Positions 24,322 through 34,501 of a stretch of DNA of 64,000 nt are shown in pieces. Within the stretch, counting starts at the first letter, position 1, and every line of letters begins with the position of its first letter. Origin of the DNA: Candidatus Thiothrix putei (lineage in GTDB: Bacteria; Pseudomonadota; Gammaproteobacteria; Thiotrichales; Thiotrichaceae); contig CP124756.1 of the NCBI GenBank assembly GCA_029972225.1, positions 3,702,001-3,766,000 on the forward strand, written 5' to 3'. The notes under the pieces are model-generated. The model was not told the origin of the DNA, searched no databases, and worked only from the letters and a program-made list of their open reading frames with translations. The translations under genes were made by a program, and so were the position numbers.

Positions 24322-24947
24322 ATGGCTTACACACACCTTACCTCTGAGGAGAGGCATTATATCGAAACCCGGCACAAGATGAAGGAATCGACGGCAACAA
24401 TCGCGTTAACCTTGGGGCGCAGTCAATCGACGATCAGTCGTGAACTGACCCGCAACCGAGGGCAACGCGGCTATCGGCACAAGCAAGCGCACGCCAAAGC
24501 GCAACAACGCCATGCGGACAAGCCCAAAGCGGTCAAGTTGACCCCGGAACTGGCGGTCAGCATTGATACGCTGCTGGAACAGCAATGGAGTCCTGAGCAG
24601 ATCAGCGGTCGACTGAAAGCGGAAGGCAAAACGACTATTTGCCATGAAGCCATCTACCAGCATGTACTCAGGGACAAGCGTGCGGGCGGCAAGCTGTACC
24701 TGAACCTGCGCCGCCATACGAAGAAATACCGCCAGCGTTACGGCAGTAAAACGGGCAGCGTCAAAGGCATCCCCAACCGAGTGGACATTGACGAACGCCC
24801 AGCGGTAGCCAACCAGCGTGAACGGCTCGGTGACTGGGAAGCCGACACCATGATCGGCAAGGGACACCAAGGCGCACTGGTGACACTGGATGAACGCAAA
24901 TCCAAGCTACGCCTAGCTTTTCCAGTGGCAAACAAGACCGCAGAAGC
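24322..24947 (+). pseudogene. IS30-family transposase, N-terminal part, interrupted
   Basis: About 209 residues start MAYTHLTSEERHYIETRHKM, with the HTH region (SQSTISRELTRNRG), QWSPEQISGRLKAEG, and the first catalytic aspartate region LGDWEADTMIGKGHQGALVT. This is the usual first half of IS30 transposases. At 24948 the sequence changes to the end of an ISKra4-type element. The open frame continues by chance to 25329, making a chimeric reading frame. The missing half, with the last D and E of the DDE triad, is not found on the other side of the insertion. Confidence 0.88.
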
Positions 24948-26371
24948 GGGTGTGAACAAAAGTGCGGTGTCCTGTAGACTAAGATGGCATCCCCTAAAAC
25001 CAGAGAAAAAGGACTTTCCCATGTTGACAGTTAGCTCCCGCGACCAAAAACTTTTAGAAGCCTTGAACCGCAACCCCGCATTAAAAGCTCGGATGGAAGG
25101 GCTAATCGAGGTGGTTGAAAATGCCGGTGATGACATTATCAAAGCAGCAGACGCCGAACAGCGGGTGATAGAAGAACTGCGCCAAATGGGAAATGATGCG
25201 ATCACTGCATGGGCAAACAAACGTGTAGAAAAATGCACAGCCCCAGCCTGTGAAGAAGGCATTGGGAAGTATGTAAAGAGTGGAAAAAAAACTGTCATTG
25301 GCACACGACCTACGGAAAAATCCACATAAGCGAACCGGTCTACCGGATTCCCGGCAAGCGTGTCCGCCCCTTTAGCCAGAGTGCCGAGGTTGTTTGCCGA
25401 GGCTGTTCGCTCCCGCTGCAACGGGCGGTGACGGACTTTGGGGCGGACTGTTCATTTGCTCAAGTGCCTGATAAATTAGAAGAACATTACGGGATACGGC
25501 TGGCATCCAGCAGCATCCGACACATCACCGAAGGTCACGCCAAACGCATCCATGAATCCCAAGTGTTGATAAAAGACTATCCAAGCACGTTGGGAAAAGC
25601 CTATGTCATTGCCGAAATGGACGGCAGCATGATCCCCATCGTCGAGATTGACGAAACAGCCCCCGACAAGCGCAAAGGCAAAAAGGAAAGCTGGAAAGAA
25701 GCCCGCCTGTGTCTTGCCCACGCCAAAGGCAGTGCTACGCCAACGTTTGGCGCAATATTCGGTGGCACGGTAGAAGATGCTGGAAAAATCTTATTCGACA
25801 CCGCCTGCCGTGCTGGATTTGGAAAAAGCACGTTCCTCCATGCGGTGGGTGATGGGGCAAGCTGGATCAACCGTCAAGTGGATGAACAATTTGGCACACA
25901 AGGACATTACCTGATTGATTTTTATCATGTTTGTGAATACCTATCAGCAGCATCCGCAAGCTGTTCATGCCTCAAGGACAAGGATAAATGGTTTGCCAAA
26001 CAGAAAAAAGCCCTACAGGATGGTCAAGCTCAAGCGGTCATCGACACACTGAAACCTTTCCTCGAAGCAGAAACGGTAGAAGACAGTAACGCCCCAGTAC
26101 GAGCTTGTCACCGTTACCTGAGCAACCGCATTGAGCAACTGGATTACCCGACAGCAAAATCCCTCGGATTGCCCGTGGGGTCGGGCGAAATAGAAAGTGC
26201 ACACCGTTACATCATCCAGCAACGCTTAAAAAAATCGGGGGCATGGTGGAAAAGTGATAATGCGGCGGATATGTTGGCGTTGAGGGTCATGCGGGGAAAC
26301 CAGCAATGGAAGCATTATTGGCGAAACACCGCTGAGGCGGCATGAGGTTTACCGCACTTTTGTTCACACCC
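24948..26371 (+). mobile_element. ISKra4-family insertion sequence
   Basis: Terminal inverted repeats of up to 21 bases, with perfect match (24948-24968 and 26351-26371; core TGTGAACAAAAGTGCGGT), flank a two-frame transposase. The element is about 1.42 kb. No obvious target duplication is visible. Its left flank is IS30 transposase sequence and its right flank is an ammonium transporter tail, so an adjacent deletion must have followed or accompanied insertion. Confidence 0.85.
25021..26345 (+). CDS. ISKra4-type transposase, two frames joined at an A8 tract
   Basis: ORF A starts at ATG 25021 (MLTVSSRDQKLLEALNRN) and alone ends at 25329. ORF B covers the rest to TGA 26343-26345. A -1 slip on the eight adenines at 25284-25291 joins KYVKSGKK to NCHWHTTYGKI and gives one protein of about 440 residues. 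That matches normal ISKra4 sequence on both sides of the junction, so the slip looks programmed. ORF B holds the catalytic core (YVIAEMDGSMIPIVE, FLHAVGDGASWI, FYHVCEYL, GSGEIESAHRYIIQQRLK). Either a functional recoded transposase or, less likely, a frameshift mutation. Confidence 0.82.
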
Positions 26372-26518
26372 TTGATCGGTATTGCGATTGCCACCGCTGG
26401 CGGCTTTGTGGTGTATGGCATCCTCAAAGCCACAATGGGCATTCGCTTGTCACAAGAAGAAGAGTACAACGGCGCTGACTTGAGTATTCACAAAATCAAA
26501 GCTAACCCGGATAACTAA
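26372..26518 (+). pseudogene. amt: C-terminal fragment of an ammonium transporter (Amt)
   Basis: 48 codons directly after the insertion sequence read LIGIAIATAGGFVVYGILK, then MGIRLSQEEEYNGADLSIHK and a stop at 26516-26518. The last transmembrane helix followed by the LRxSxEEExxGxDLSxH tail is the hallmark of AmtB C-termini, the part that docks GlnK. The first ~350 residues are absent from the window. The gene must have been destroyed by a deletion tied to the insertion sequence. Confidence 0.8.
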
Positions 26519-26540
26519 CGTATAATCAACCCCATCGTCC

Positions 26541-26933
26541 ATGACCTTGGGGTTTTTATTGGAAACGTTGTTTATCTGGCTCGGTGCAATTTCTGCCATT
26601 ACGTTTGTATTGTCGCTGCTGCTCTTGCCGTGGTTTGTCGCACGGATTCCCTGCGACTATTTCACCCGCCCGCGTGACCCGCATCGCTGGCAAGTGTTGT
26701 TGCAACCTCGCGCTATCGTCCGCAATTTGCTCGGTTTACCCGTGCTATTAGCCGGGATTGCCATGCTGGTGTTACCGGGGCAAGGCTTGCTCACCATTAT
26801 GATTGGCTTGGGGATTATGAATTTTCCCGGCAAATTTGAGCTGGAAAAATGGATCGTCACCCGCAAAGGCGTGCTCAAAGCGCTTAACTGGATACGCAAA
26901 AAAAATCGGCATTTACCTATTTCTGAACCATGA
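26541..26933 (+). CDS. Small PGPGW-type membrane protein
   Basis: 130 residues: an N-terminal hydrophobic helix (about 5-33), a basic loop with RPRDPHRWQ, then two close hydrophobic segments with LPGQGLLTIMIGLGIMNFPG, and a basic tail. The LPGQG turn matches the PGPGW/TIGR02611-like family of small membrane proteins, whose function is unknown. No convincing ribosome binding site is visible. A TATAAT at 26521-26526, 15 bases upstream, could be a -10 giving a near-leaderless transcript. Confidence 0.7.
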   Translation: MTLGFLLETLFIWLGAISAITFVLSLLLLPWFVARIPCDYFTRPRDPHRWQVLLQPRAIVRNLLGLPVLLAGIAMLVLPGQGLLTIMIGLGIMNFPGKFELEKWIVTRKGVLKALNWIRKKNRHLPISEP

Positions 26934-26938
26934 TTTTC

Positions 26939-26994
26939 AGGATTAAAAGATTACCAGGAAAGAACCGTCTCCCTCATCCTGTCATCCTTTAATC
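26939..26994. repeat. Inverted repeat between convergent genes
   Basis: AGGATTAAA (26939-26947) and TTTAATCCT (26986-26994) lie in the short gap between two convergent genes. It may be a bidirectional terminator or a dispersed intergenic repeat. Confidence 0.4.
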
Positions 26995-27014
26995 CTAAAA
27001 ATCCCAGTTCAAGA

Positions 27015-30000
27015 CTACAGCAACACCTTCTCTATCCCGCCATGCGTAGCCTTGCCGACAAAACCTTGCTGCCAATCATTGCCCAGCAAATAATTCGCCA
27101 TTTCCACCACTATGTAATCGGTTTCCATGCCGGTATCATCCGCATAACGCGACAACCCTTGCTGACAAGCCGGGCAGGACGTGAGAATTTTCACCTTACC
27201 CTCCTGCGCCATGTCCGCACCCGTTAGCTCTTTGATACCTGCTTTGAGGCTTTCGGCTTTGCGGAAACGTAACTGGCTGGCAATATCCGGGCGGCTAATC
27301 GCAAACGTCCCCGCTTCCCCGCAGCAACGCTCGCTCAAAACCACGTTGGAACCCGTTAATTCCTGCGTGACTTTCAACGGGTTAACCTGCTTCATCGGCG
27401 TATGGCAAGGGTCGTGGTACACGTACTGAATACCGCTAACCCCGTTCATTTTCACACCTTTTTCCAGCAAATACTCGTGAATATCGAGCAAGCGGCAACC
27501 GGGGAAAATCTTGTCAAACTCGTATTTGAGCAACTGATCCATGCACGTCCCGCACGATACCAGCACGGTTTTAATGTCGAGGTAGCTCAACGCATTCGCC
27601 ACGCGGTGGAACAACACGCGATTTTCGGTAGAAATTTGCGTTCCCTTTTTCAAATCACCGCCCGCGTTTTGCGGGTAGCCGCAGCACAAATACCCCGGTG
27701 GCAATACCGTGGTCGCACCGGTTTCGTACAGCATCGCCAGCGTTGCCAAGCCCACCTGACTGAACAAACGTTCCGAACCGCAACCGGGGAAATAGAACAC
27801 CGCATCGCCACGTTTATCCGCTGTTTTCACCGGATCACGCAAGATCGGAATCACGCTATCGTCTTCCAAGCCCAACATCGCACGGGTGGTTTTCGCGGGC
27901 AACCCTTTCGGTAACGGCTTTTTAATGAACTGAATCACCTGCTCTTTAATCGCCGGTTTGCCCAAAGTTGAGGCAGGACGTTTATCAGTGCCTAACACAT
28001 TCGCTGCTTTCGCCAAGGAATACGCGAAACGCTGCGCTTTGTAACCGAACTTGATCATCCCGGTACGCATAATATTGATTTGCGTCGGGTCTTTCAGATT
28101 CAGGAATTGCATCGACGCCCAGGTCACCGGGCTGGTCTTTTTCTTGCCACGTTCGCGCAAAATACTGCGCATCCGCACGCTGACTTCGCCGAAGTCGATA
28201 TTCACCGGGCAAGGGTTGAAACACTTGTGGCACACCGTGCAATGGTCGGCAACATCGTTCATTTCATCGAAATGGCGGATCGACACCCCACGCCGCGTCT
28301 GCTCTTCGTACAAAAACGCCTCAATCATCAAACCCGTTGCCAGAATCTTATTGCGCGGCGAATACAGCAAATTGGCACGCGGAATATGCGTATTGCACAC
28401 CGGCTTGCACTTACCGCAGCGCAAACAATCCTTAATGTCGTTGTTGAGCGCACCCAACTCATTGTGTTCCAACAGCAACGCTTCGCGCTCGACCAAACGT
28501 AACGACGGCGTGTAAGCATTCTGCAAACCTGACCCCGGCAGCAATTTACCTTTATTGAAATGCCCTTGCGGGTCAACGTCTTGCTTATACGCGGCAAATT
28601 CGTTGATTTCACGCGCATCCAAATACTGAAATTTGGTAATGCCAATGCCGTGTTCGCCGGAAATCACCCCATCCAATTCCCGCGCCAACACCATAATCGC
28701 ATCCACCATGCGCTCGGCTTCGTGCAACATGCCGTAATCGTTGGAATTCACCGGAATATTGGTATGCACATTGCCATCGCCCGCGTGCATGTGCAGCGCC
28801 ACGAACAAGCGGCTGGTGCGAATCTTGCGGTGGATTTTTTCCATCGCCTGCATCAACGGCTCTAATTCACGCCCGGCAAACATTTCCTGCAACGGTCGAA
28901 TGATTTCCTTGCGGTAAGAAATGCGCAAATCACGCCGCAACAGCAAATCAATCAGCCGATCTTGCGGGCGTTGCGCGGCTTTCGCAGTATCATCCAACAA
29001 GTCTTGGTGAGCAGCGGCAGGTGCATCGAAATGCGCGAGAATCTGTTCCCAACGCTGCTTGCGTTGCTGAAGGTAATCCACCGCATGAGCCAGCTTGTTT
29101 GCCCAGATGGAACTGCGTTCGGCACTCGCCTCGTAGTCCGCCACTGCCCGCAATTCCGGCAAATCACCCGCCAAATGTTCCAGCAAACCGTCGATCATGC
29201 GCAGCTTGTTTTGCATCGACTGGCGGATATTGAGGGTTTCAATGCCTTCGGTGTAACGCGCCAAATTGTGCAGCGGAATCACCACGTCTTCGTTGATTTT
29301 AAAGGCATTGGTGTGTGCCGCAATCGCCGCCGTGCGCGAACGGTCTGCCCAAAACTGACGACGCGCTTCCGGGCTAATCGCGATAAAACCTTCGGCATTC
29401 CGCGCATTCGCCAAACGCACCACTTCGGCAGCGGACTCGGCAACAGCCTTTTCGTCATCGCTCACAATGTCGGCAATCAGCACCATTTTTGGCAACATGC
29501 CGCGTGCGCCTTTCGGGGTGTATTTCACCGCTTTGACGTAACGTTCGTCGAGATGCTCCAAGCCGGACAGCAGCACGTCATTGCGCCCATCGAGGTAGTT
29601 TTTCACCTCCACAATCGCGGGGACAGCTTCGTGCAAATCCGTGCCGTAGAATTCCAGACAGACGGTACGAATTTGGTCGGGCATCCGATGCAAAATGAAT
29701 TCGCCGGAGGTAATTAATCCGTCACAACCTTCTTTCTGGATACCGGGCAAACCGCCAAGGAATTTATTGGTGACATCCTTGCCCAGCCCTTCTTTGCGGA
29801 AATAGCGCCCTTCAAAGGTGAGGATTTCCGGCTCACCCTTGCGGGTTTTGCCATCGGCTAGGAAGCGTTGCACCGAAAATTGCACGGTTTGCTGATCGTG
29901 GATTTTGCCGAGATTGTGATTCAGGCGCGTGACTTCCAACCAATCCGCATCCGGCGTGACCATGCGCCAAGAGAGCAGGTTGTCGAGGCTGGTTCCCCAC

Positions 30001-30878
30001 AAGACCGCTTTTTTGCCACCGGCATTCATGGCGATATTACCGCCAATGGTGGAAGCATCCTGCGACGTCGGGTCAACCGCAAACACCAAACCGTGCTTGC
30101 CTGCCAAATCCGACACGCGGCGGGTAATGACCCCTGCCCCTGTGCGCACGACTGCCACGGTTTTATCCACGCCCGGCAAATCGTTGCGGTATTGCACTTC
30201 ACTGAGGGATTCGAGCTTTTCGGTATTAATCACCGCGCTACGCGCATCCAATGGCACTGCGCCGCCGGTATAACCCGTGCCACCCCCACGCGGAATCACG
30301 GTCAACCCCAGCTCAATGCATTCGCCAACCAACGCAGCCATTTCTTCTTCGGTGTCCGGGGTCAGCACCACGAAGGGCAATTCCACCCGCCAGTCGGTCG
30401 CATCGGTGACGTGTGACACCCGTGCCAAGCCATCAAACTGAATATTGTCTTTGCGGGTAATCTTTTGCAGACGCTTGCGGGCTTTTTCGCGCAAATCGTA
30501 TTCCGCCCGAAACATCTCCGCAAATTGTGTCAAGGCGCTGCGGGCAATCTGCATCAACTCTAACGTCAGGGCATTGCCGTTGGCACGTTCTTCAATCTTT
30601 TCGACGCGCCCATTGAGGGTGTCGAACAGCGATTGCCGCCGCTCGCGGTTTTCCAGCAGGTCATCGTGGATGTAAGGATTGCGCTGCACCACCCACATAT
30701 CACCGAGGATTTCCAGCAACATGTGCGACGAAATGCCGGTTTCGCGCTTTTCACGCAAGGCTTGCAGGATTTCCCATGCCCGCGCACCCAACAAGCGTTG
30801 CACGATTTCCTTGTCGGAGAATGAAGTGTAGTTGTACGGAATTTCCCGAATCGGGTGGGTAGCTGTCATGGCGTTCAC
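27015..30878 (-). CDS. FAD-linked oxidase fused to Fe-S / CCG-domain protein (GlcD-GlpC-like)
   Basis: 1287 residues. It starts at GTG 30878 or, nine bases later, ATG. After a DUF3683-like N-terminus comes a PCMH-type FAD domain ([16 protein letters not shown] near 200), an FAD-oxidase C-terminal domain ([26 protein letters not shown]), two Fe-S motifs ([11 protein letters not shown] and [12 protein letters not shown]) and paired CCG domains ([37 protein letters not shown]). The layout suggests a membrane-associated D-2-hydroxyacid (glycolate/D-lactate type) dehydrogenase feeding the quinone pool. The exact substrate cannot be read from the sequence. A monocistronic unit by position. Confidence 0.85.
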   Translation of the reverse strand: MNAMTATHPIREIPYNYTSFSDKEIVQRLLGARAWEILQALREKRETGISSHMLLEILGDMWVVQRNPYIHDDLLENRERRQSLFDTLNGRVEKIEERANGNALTLELMQIARSALTQFAEMFRAEYDLREKARKRLQKITRKDNIQFDGLARVSHVTDATDWRVELPFVVLTPDTEEEMAALVGECIELGLTVIPRGGGTGYTGGAVPLDARSAVINTEKLESLSEVQYRNDLPGVDKTVAVVRTGAGVITRRVSDLAGKHGLVFAVDPTSQDASTIGGNIAMNAGGKKAVLWGTSLDNLLSWRMVTPDADWLEVTRLNHNLGKIHDQQTVQFSVQRFLADGKTRKGEPEILTFEGRYFRKEGLGKDVTNKFLGGLPGIQKEGCDGLITSGEFILHRMPDQIRTVCLEFYGTDLHEAVPAIVEVKNYLDGRNDVLLSGLEHLDERYVKAVKYTPKGARGMLPKMVLIADIVSDDEKAVAESAAEVVRLANARNAEGFIAISPEARRQFWADRSRTAAIAAHTNAFKINEDVVIPLHNLARYTEGIETLNIRQSMQNKLRMIDGLLEHLAGDLPELRAVADYEASAERSSIWANKLAHAVDYLQQRKQRWEQILAHFDAPAAAHQDLLDDTAKAAQRPQDRLIDLLLRRDLRISYRKEIIRPLQEMFAGRELEPLMQAMEKIHRKIRTSRLFVALHMHAGDGNVHTNIPVNSNDYGMLHEAERMVDAIMVLARELDGVISGEHGIGITKFQYLDAREINEFAAYKQDVDPQGHFNKGKLLPGSGLQNAYTPSLRLVEREALLLEHNELGALNNDIKDCLRCGKCKPVCNTHIPRANLLYSPRNKILATGLMIEAFLYEEQTRRGVSIRHFDEMNDVADHCTVCHKCFNPCPVNIDFGEVSVRMRSILRERGKKKTSPVTWASMQFLNLKDPTQINIMRTGMIKFGYKAQRFAYSLAKAANVLGTDKRPASTLGKPAIKEQVIQFIKKPLPKGLPAKTTRAMLGLEDDSVIPILRDPVKTADKRGDAVFYFPGCGSERLFSQVGLATLAMLYETGATTVLPPGYLCCGYPQNAGGDLKKGTQISTENRVLFHRVANALSYLDIKTVLVSCGTCMDQLLKYEFDKIFPGCRLLDIHEYLLEKGVKMNGVSGIQYVYHDPCHTPMKQVNPLKVTQELTGSNVVLSERCCGEAGTFAISRPDIASQLRFRKAESLKAGIKELTGADMAQEGKVKILTSCPACQQGLSRYADDTGMETDYIVVEMANYLLGNDWQQGFVGKATHGGIEKVLL

Positions 30879-30954
30879 GAATGCTCTTATGCAAAGAGGC
30901 GTAGTGTAACGCGCTGCACCATTGAAAAAAACCTGTTATCACAAAGGGGATTGT

Positions 30955-31443
30955 TTAATGCCACAAGCGGTGGCCTTGAGCAATTTTTGCAGCCACCTCC
31001 TGCTGGAAGTCTGGCGGGCCGTAAGCAATGGCTTGCTGGTCTTTCTGGAACTTGCCGTCGAGGATTTCTTGTTCCAAATAGACCAAGGGGCGACCGTGTT
31101 GCTCGGCAAACTGTTTCAGCCAATTCAAAGCTCGCGGGGGAATGCGTTTACCGACGGGAATCGCCACATCAACCGGCACACCGCGCCATTGGAATTTGTT
31201 GAACAGCACCATGACTTTGGCTTCGTTTGGTTTCATCCAATCCGGCAGTGGACTGTTGGGAATGACCCAACCGCAGTTGAAATTATCGCACGGATCTATA
31301 GGGCGGTTGGCGTAGTCGTTGCAGCCTTTGCCGGTACTGTGCGGGCAGGGGCAACCGGGGTAGACATCTGCCCCCATGATGTTCATCTGAACCCAACCGT
31401 CGCAACAGGCGGTACAGGGCTGGCATTGACGGATTTTAGGCAT
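30955..31443 (-). CDS. Cys-rich protein, possible metal or Fe-S binding (YkgJ-like motif)
   Basis: 162 residues. Its ATG at 31443 overlaps the PIN-toxin stop. The N-terminus has CQPCTACCDGWVQMN followed by YPGCPCP, GKGCNDYANRP and CDNFNCGW, giving nine cysteines in the first 65 residues. This resembles CxxCxxCC metal-binding proteins of the YkgJ type. The second half is a plain alpha/beta region without motif. Coupling to a VapBC module may be fortuitous. It could bind zinc or an iron-sulfur cluster. Confidence 0.7.
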   Translation of the reverse strand: MPKIRQCQPCTACCDGWVQMNIMGADVYPGCPCPHSTGKGCNDYANRPIDPCDNFNCGWVIPNSPLPDWMKPNEAKVMVLFNKFQWRGVPVDVAIPVGKRIPPRALNWLKQFAEQHGRPLVYLEQEILDGKFQKDQQAIAYGPPDFQQEVAAKIAQGHRLWH

Positions 31444-31829
31444 CACCAGATCACTTTAACCGGATACTGCTGAATCAAGGGATCAGGAGTAAGCAGTACC
31501 ATGCCCTCCTCAACTGCCTGACAAATCAGCATCCGATCAAACGGGTCGCGGTGAATTTCGGGCAAATTCGCCAAGTGTTGAATCGCCTCCTCATGCAGAC
31601 TGAGTGACTCTATCTGATGCTGGATGCGTTTTTGCGGAATATACTGACGCGGATGCTGTGGCAAGGGCAACTTACCCAACTGGTATTTCACCGTAATTTC
31701 CCACACTGACACAACACTTAAAACAACTTCGTTTTGTGGATTTTGAAATAGCTCGCGTGCCGCTTGGCTCAAGCTATCATCATCAGAGATAAGCCACAAA
31801 AATGTACAGGTATCCAACAACAAGCGCAT
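31443..31829 (-). CDS. vapC: VapC-type PIN-domain ribonuclease toxin
   Basis: 128 residues. The PIN fold is complete, with the first acidic residue in MRLLLDTCTFLW, a central SVVSVWEITVKYQLGKL, and HRDPFDRMLICQAVEEG plus LLTPDPLIQQY holding later acidic residues. VapC toxins cut specific tRNAs or rRNA and are blocked by an upstream antitoxin. It lies two bases after the Phd/VapB-like gene and overlaps the Cys-rich gene. It appears intact. Confidence 0.88.
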   Translation of the reverse strand: MRLLLDTCTFLWLISDDDSLSQAARELFQNPQNEVVLSVVSVWEITVKYQLGKLPLPQHPRQYIPQKRIQHQIESLSLHEEAIQHLANLPEIHRDPFDRMLICQAVEEGMVLLTPDPLIQQYPVKVIW

Positions 31830-31831
31830 TC

Positions 31832-32071
31832 TTAGCGTCCCTCAAATGCGGCGATTAAATCATCCGGCAAGGGGTCGAAAAACTGACTTGGCACGGTGAA
31901 TTCACCTTTTGCCAAACCGATGGGGCGTTTTTGTTGGAGCGGTTTGGATAATGCGCGTATCTCTGCAATAGGCACATTCCGTTTACATAGAAAGATACGC
32001 TCACCTTGCAGCAGTTGCTCAAGATAACGCGATAGATGTGTTTTGGCCTCATGGAGATTGAGATATAACAT
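31832..32071 (-). CDS. vapB: Phd/YefM-type antitoxin (VapB role)
   Basis: 79 residues. The N-terminal fold MLYLNLHEAKTHLSRYLEQL, followed by GERIFLCKRNVPIAEI, is the Phd/YefM DNA-binding part. The C-terminal end (PSQFFDPLPDDLIAAFEG) is the toxin-binding segment. It should neutralise the PIN toxin encoded two bases downstream and repress the operon. The promoter lies in the gap to the porin terminator. Confidence 0.87.
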   Translation of the reverse strand: MLYLNLHEAKTHLSRYLEQLLQGERIFLCKRNVPIAEIRALSKPLQQKRPIGLAKGEFTVPSQFFDPLPDDLIAAFEGR

Positions 32072-32135
32072 GACTTACAACCTAGTTCAGTACATGGTCA
32101 AGATTATACTTTTATAACGGATTCCCCACAATGCG

Positions 32136-32159
32136 AAAAGGCTCCCGAAGGAGCCTTTT
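32136..32159 (-). terminator. Terminator of the porin gene
   Basis: A perfect 10-bp stem AAAAGGCTCC/GGAGCCTTTT with a loop that reads UUCG on the leftward transcript, an unusually stable tetraloop. It starts 32 bases after the porin stop and separates it from the vapBC promoter. Confidence 0.88.
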
Positions 32160-32190
32160 CTTTAACTGTCAGCTAAAATCCAGCAGGATC

Positions 32191-33243
32191 TTAGAAGTCA
32201 GTAACCAAACCAACTGCTGTGGCAGTAGTTGAGCTTTCATCACCAGTCGCAACACGACCAGTGTTGGTGTTGTCGTTCCACAGCAAGTAAGCAGAAGTTT
32301 TCTTGCCTAAGCTGTAGTCAACGCCGACAGTAGTTTGCTCTTCTTCACCAGCACCGTCAGTTTCGCCTTTACCGTAGCCAGCTTTGAACGTCATAGCACC
32401 ACTCTTGATACCACCAGCAACATACAAATTGGTATCTTCTTTAGTACCGCCTGGGAAACCAGCTACAGCAGGTGAAACAGCGTTGTCACCTTCAGACGTT
32501 TCACAAACCGCATTCACAAAATGACCAGCTTCGGTTTTGTAGCTACCACCGATATTAATCATAGTACCAACATCATCAACAGCAGTATAACCTAAGCCAG
32601 CATAGAAAGGGCCATTGCTGTAGTTAGCCATTACAGTGTTAGCCGTTGTACCACCGTTACGGTCACCGTCAGCAGATGGTACCACATCAATTTCAGTAGA
32701 ATGAGCCGCTGCCAAACCGACAGGACCAACTTTAGTGATGTAAGCAACAGCGTTGTCTACACGATGACCATCAGCACCGATAATGTTAGACATATCAGCG
32801 TAGGTATCAGCAAAAGCATCCAGACCTGCTGTAGCCAATTTAGCTGGAGTATCGTGACGACCAACGCGAACTTCACCGAAACCGCCTTTCAAACCAACGA
32901 AAGTGTTACGGGCACTTAATCCACGAGACTGGGCATTACATTTCGTAGCACCAGCAGTAGTATCGCTACAACCTGACGGATTTTTCTCATTATCCCCATC
33001 TAGGTCAATACCGTATTCCAAGCCATAAGTAGCGCTCAGACCGTTGTCTAGTTCGGTAGAACCTTTAACACCCAGACGTGAAGAGTGGCTTTCTACAACT
33101 GTTTCAGAAGATTCTACAGCACCTTTAGTTGTTTCAACATTACCAACAGTAGCGTGCAGTTTGCCGTACAGAGTGGTATCAGCCATTGCCGCAGCAGGTG
33201 CGATCAGTGCAGTAGCAACTGCGATTACGAGTAATTTTTTCAT
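32191..33243 (-). CDS. Outer-membrane porin (general Gram-negative type)
   Basis: 350 residues. Sec signal peptide MKKLLVIAVATALIAPAAAM-A, then an amphipathic beta-strand pattern beginning TTLYGKLHATVGN, with SSRLGVKGSTELDNGLSATYGLEYGID, NTFVGLKGGFGEVRVGRHDTP and a terminal strand ending in phenylalanine (GLVTDF) recognised by the BAM complex. It should form a trimeric 16-strand diffusion channel. A strong promoter 75 bases upstream and a UUCG terminator suggest high expression. Confidence 0.93.
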   Translation of the reverse strand: MKKLLVIAVATALIAPAAAMADTTLYGKLHATVGNVETTKGAVESSETVVESHSSRLGVKGSTELDNGLSATYGLEYGIDLDGDNEKNPSGCSDTTAGATKCNAQSRGLSARNTFVGLKGGFGEVRVGRHDTPAKLATAGLDAFADTYADMSNIIGADGHRVDNAVAYITKVGPVGLAAAHSTEIDVVPSADGDRNGGTTANTVMANYSNGPFYAGLGYTAVDDVGTMINIGGSYKTEAGHFVNAVCETSEGDNAVSPAVAGFPGGTKEDTNLYVAGGIKSGAMTFKAGYGKGETDGAGEEEQTTVGVDYSLGKKTSAYLLWNDNTNTGRVATGDESSTTATAVGLVTDF

Positions 33244-33318
33244 GAGTCGACTCCTATTAAGAAGGTTTGTCCTGTCTTTAAAATTTAATCTTCGATTTGT
33301 TCAATCTGACGGAAGTAT

Positions 33319-33347
33319 TTATACATCCCTTGCCAGCGTCTTGCAAC
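33319..33347 (-). promoter_or_regulatory. Strong sigma-70-type promoter of the porin gene
   Basis: On the minus strand TTGCAA (33342-33347) and TATAAA (33319-33324) are separated by exactly 17 bases. It lies about 75 bases upstream of the porin ATG, leaving a leader of about 70 bases that could carry post-transcriptional control. Confidence 0.7.
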
Positions 33348-33471
33348 TGCTTTTTTGCAAATACGCTACAAAGCTTAGTACAAATGTTGCAGAAACGCCA
33401 CATCTATTGCTTGACAAAAGCGCAGCATACCGACGAACGGTAGCATCTTGAATTTCAGCAGCTTAGAAACG

Positions 33472-33506
33472 ACAAAGCCACAGGTGGCAACACGCTGTGG
33501 CTTTGT
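33472..33506 (-). terminator. Hairpin after rpsI, probable terminator
   Basis: A 12-bp perfect stem ACAAAGCCACAG/CTGTGGCTTTGT with an 11-base loop, 50 bases after the rpsI stop. The T-run is weak on this strand. The rest of the 310-base rpsI-porin gap holds the porin promoter and leader; I see no gene there. Confidence 0.6.
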
Positions 33507-33555
33507 TACAACAGATTGGGAACGCCTTAAAAAACTGCGCCGACCTGCCGGATAA

Positions 33556-33948
33556 TTAACGCTTGGAGAACTGTGTCGCGCGGCGTGCTTTGTGCAAACC
33601 GACTTTCTTACGTTCAACCTTACGCGCATCACGGGTCAGGAAGCCTTCAGACTTCAGATCACCACGTAGCGTTTCGTCATATTGCAACAGCGCACGGGCA
33701 ATACCTAAACGGATCGCGCCGGACTGACCGGTGATACCACCGCCAGCAACCGTCACATTGATGTCAAATTTCTCAGCCATGTTAACGGTGTGCAGCGGCT
33801 GGCGCACGACCATGCTGGCGGTTTCACGCCCGAAGAAGTCACCCAGTGCTTTGCCGTTAACGGTGATCGCACCACTACCTGCACGCATGAAGACGCGAGC
33901 AGAAGAAGATTTGCGACGACCAGTGCCGTAATATTGTGTTTCAGCCAT
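33556..33948 (-). CDS. rpsI: 30S ribosomal protein S9
   Basis: 130 residues, normal length. Starts [20 protein letters not shown] and ends in the conserved [17 protein letters not shown] tail that reaches the P-site tRNA. Second gene after rplM, 17 bases downstream, in the usual rplM-rpsI operon. Confidence 0.98.
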   Translation of the reverse strand: MAETQYYGTGRRKSSSARVFMRAGSGAITVNGKALGDFFGRETASMVVRQPLHTVNMAEKFDINVTVAGGGITGQSGAIRLGIARALLQYDETLRGDLKSEGFLTRDARKVERKKVGLHKARRATQFSKR

Positions 33949-33965
33949 GTTTCATTCCTGCCCGA

Positions 33966-34394
33966 TCAAAAGTCCAGCGCTTGCGGCTGCTGTGCTTGGT
34001 GGTTATGTTCTGTGCCAGCGTAAATTTTCATTTTACGGTACATGGCGCGACCCAGTGGATTCTTTGGCAACATGCCTTTAACAGCCAGCTCGATAACACG
34101 ACCGGGAGCACGTTGTTGCATCTTTTCAAAGGTGAAGGCACGCATGTTACCGATATAGCCGGTATGATGGTGATAGGTTTTGTCTTTGGCTTTATTACCA
34201 GTAATACCTACTTTGTCTGCATTGATAATAACGATGTAATCACCGGTATCAACGTGCGGGGTGTACTCTGGCTTGTGCTTGCCACGCAAACGCCGGGCAA
34301 CTTCGGAGGCCAAACGGCCTAGCGCCTTACCTTCGGCATCGACGACGTACCAGTCGCGTTTTACCTCAGCTGGCTTTGCACTGAATGTTTTCAT
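33966..34394 (-). CDS. rplM: 50S ribosomal protein L13
   Basis: 142 residues from the ATG at 34394 ([20 protein letters not shown]); the longer upstream frame is not conserved. The core [20 protein letters not shown] and [12 protein letters not shown] are diagnostic. First gene of the operon with rpsI. Confidence 0.98.
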   Translation of the reverse strand: MKTFSAKPAEVKRDWYVVDAEGKALGRLASEVARRLRGKHKPEYTPHVDTGDYIVIINADKVGITGNKAKDKTYHHHTGYIGNMRAFTFEKMQQRAPGRVIELAVKGMLPKNPLGRAMYRKMKIYAGTEHNHQAQQPQALDF

Positions 34395-34472
34395 CTTGCT
34401 CAATCCACTTCTTAAATCTGTTTTGCCGATCCACCCCAAACCTAAAAAGGTGGGGGAACAAAGAAACGCGGC

Positions 34473-34501
34473 ATTTTAGGGTAAGTGGCGCTAATTCTCA
34501 A
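34473..34501 (-). promoter_or_regulatory. Promoter of rplM-rpsI
   Basis: On the minus strand TTGAGA (34496-34501), a 17-base spacer and TAAAAT (34473-34478), followed by GCCGCG, a G+C-rich discriminator expected for growth-rate-controlled ribosomal promoters. It leaves a leader of about 70 bases to the rplM ATG. The rest of the 300-base gap holds a second small hairpin near 34540 and the upstream terminator. Confidence 0.7.

Noticed and set aside
24322..25329. A single 335-residue protein reading through both transposons
   Set aside because: The first 209 residues are IS30 transposase and the rest is the left end and first frame of an ISKra4-type element. The continuity is accidental, and the terminal inverted repeat at 24948 marks the break.
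28962..29717. A 251-residue rightward frame opposite the FAD/Fe-S dehydrogenase
   Set aside because: Antisense to conserved coding sequence, with no start signal and a composition typical of shadow frames.
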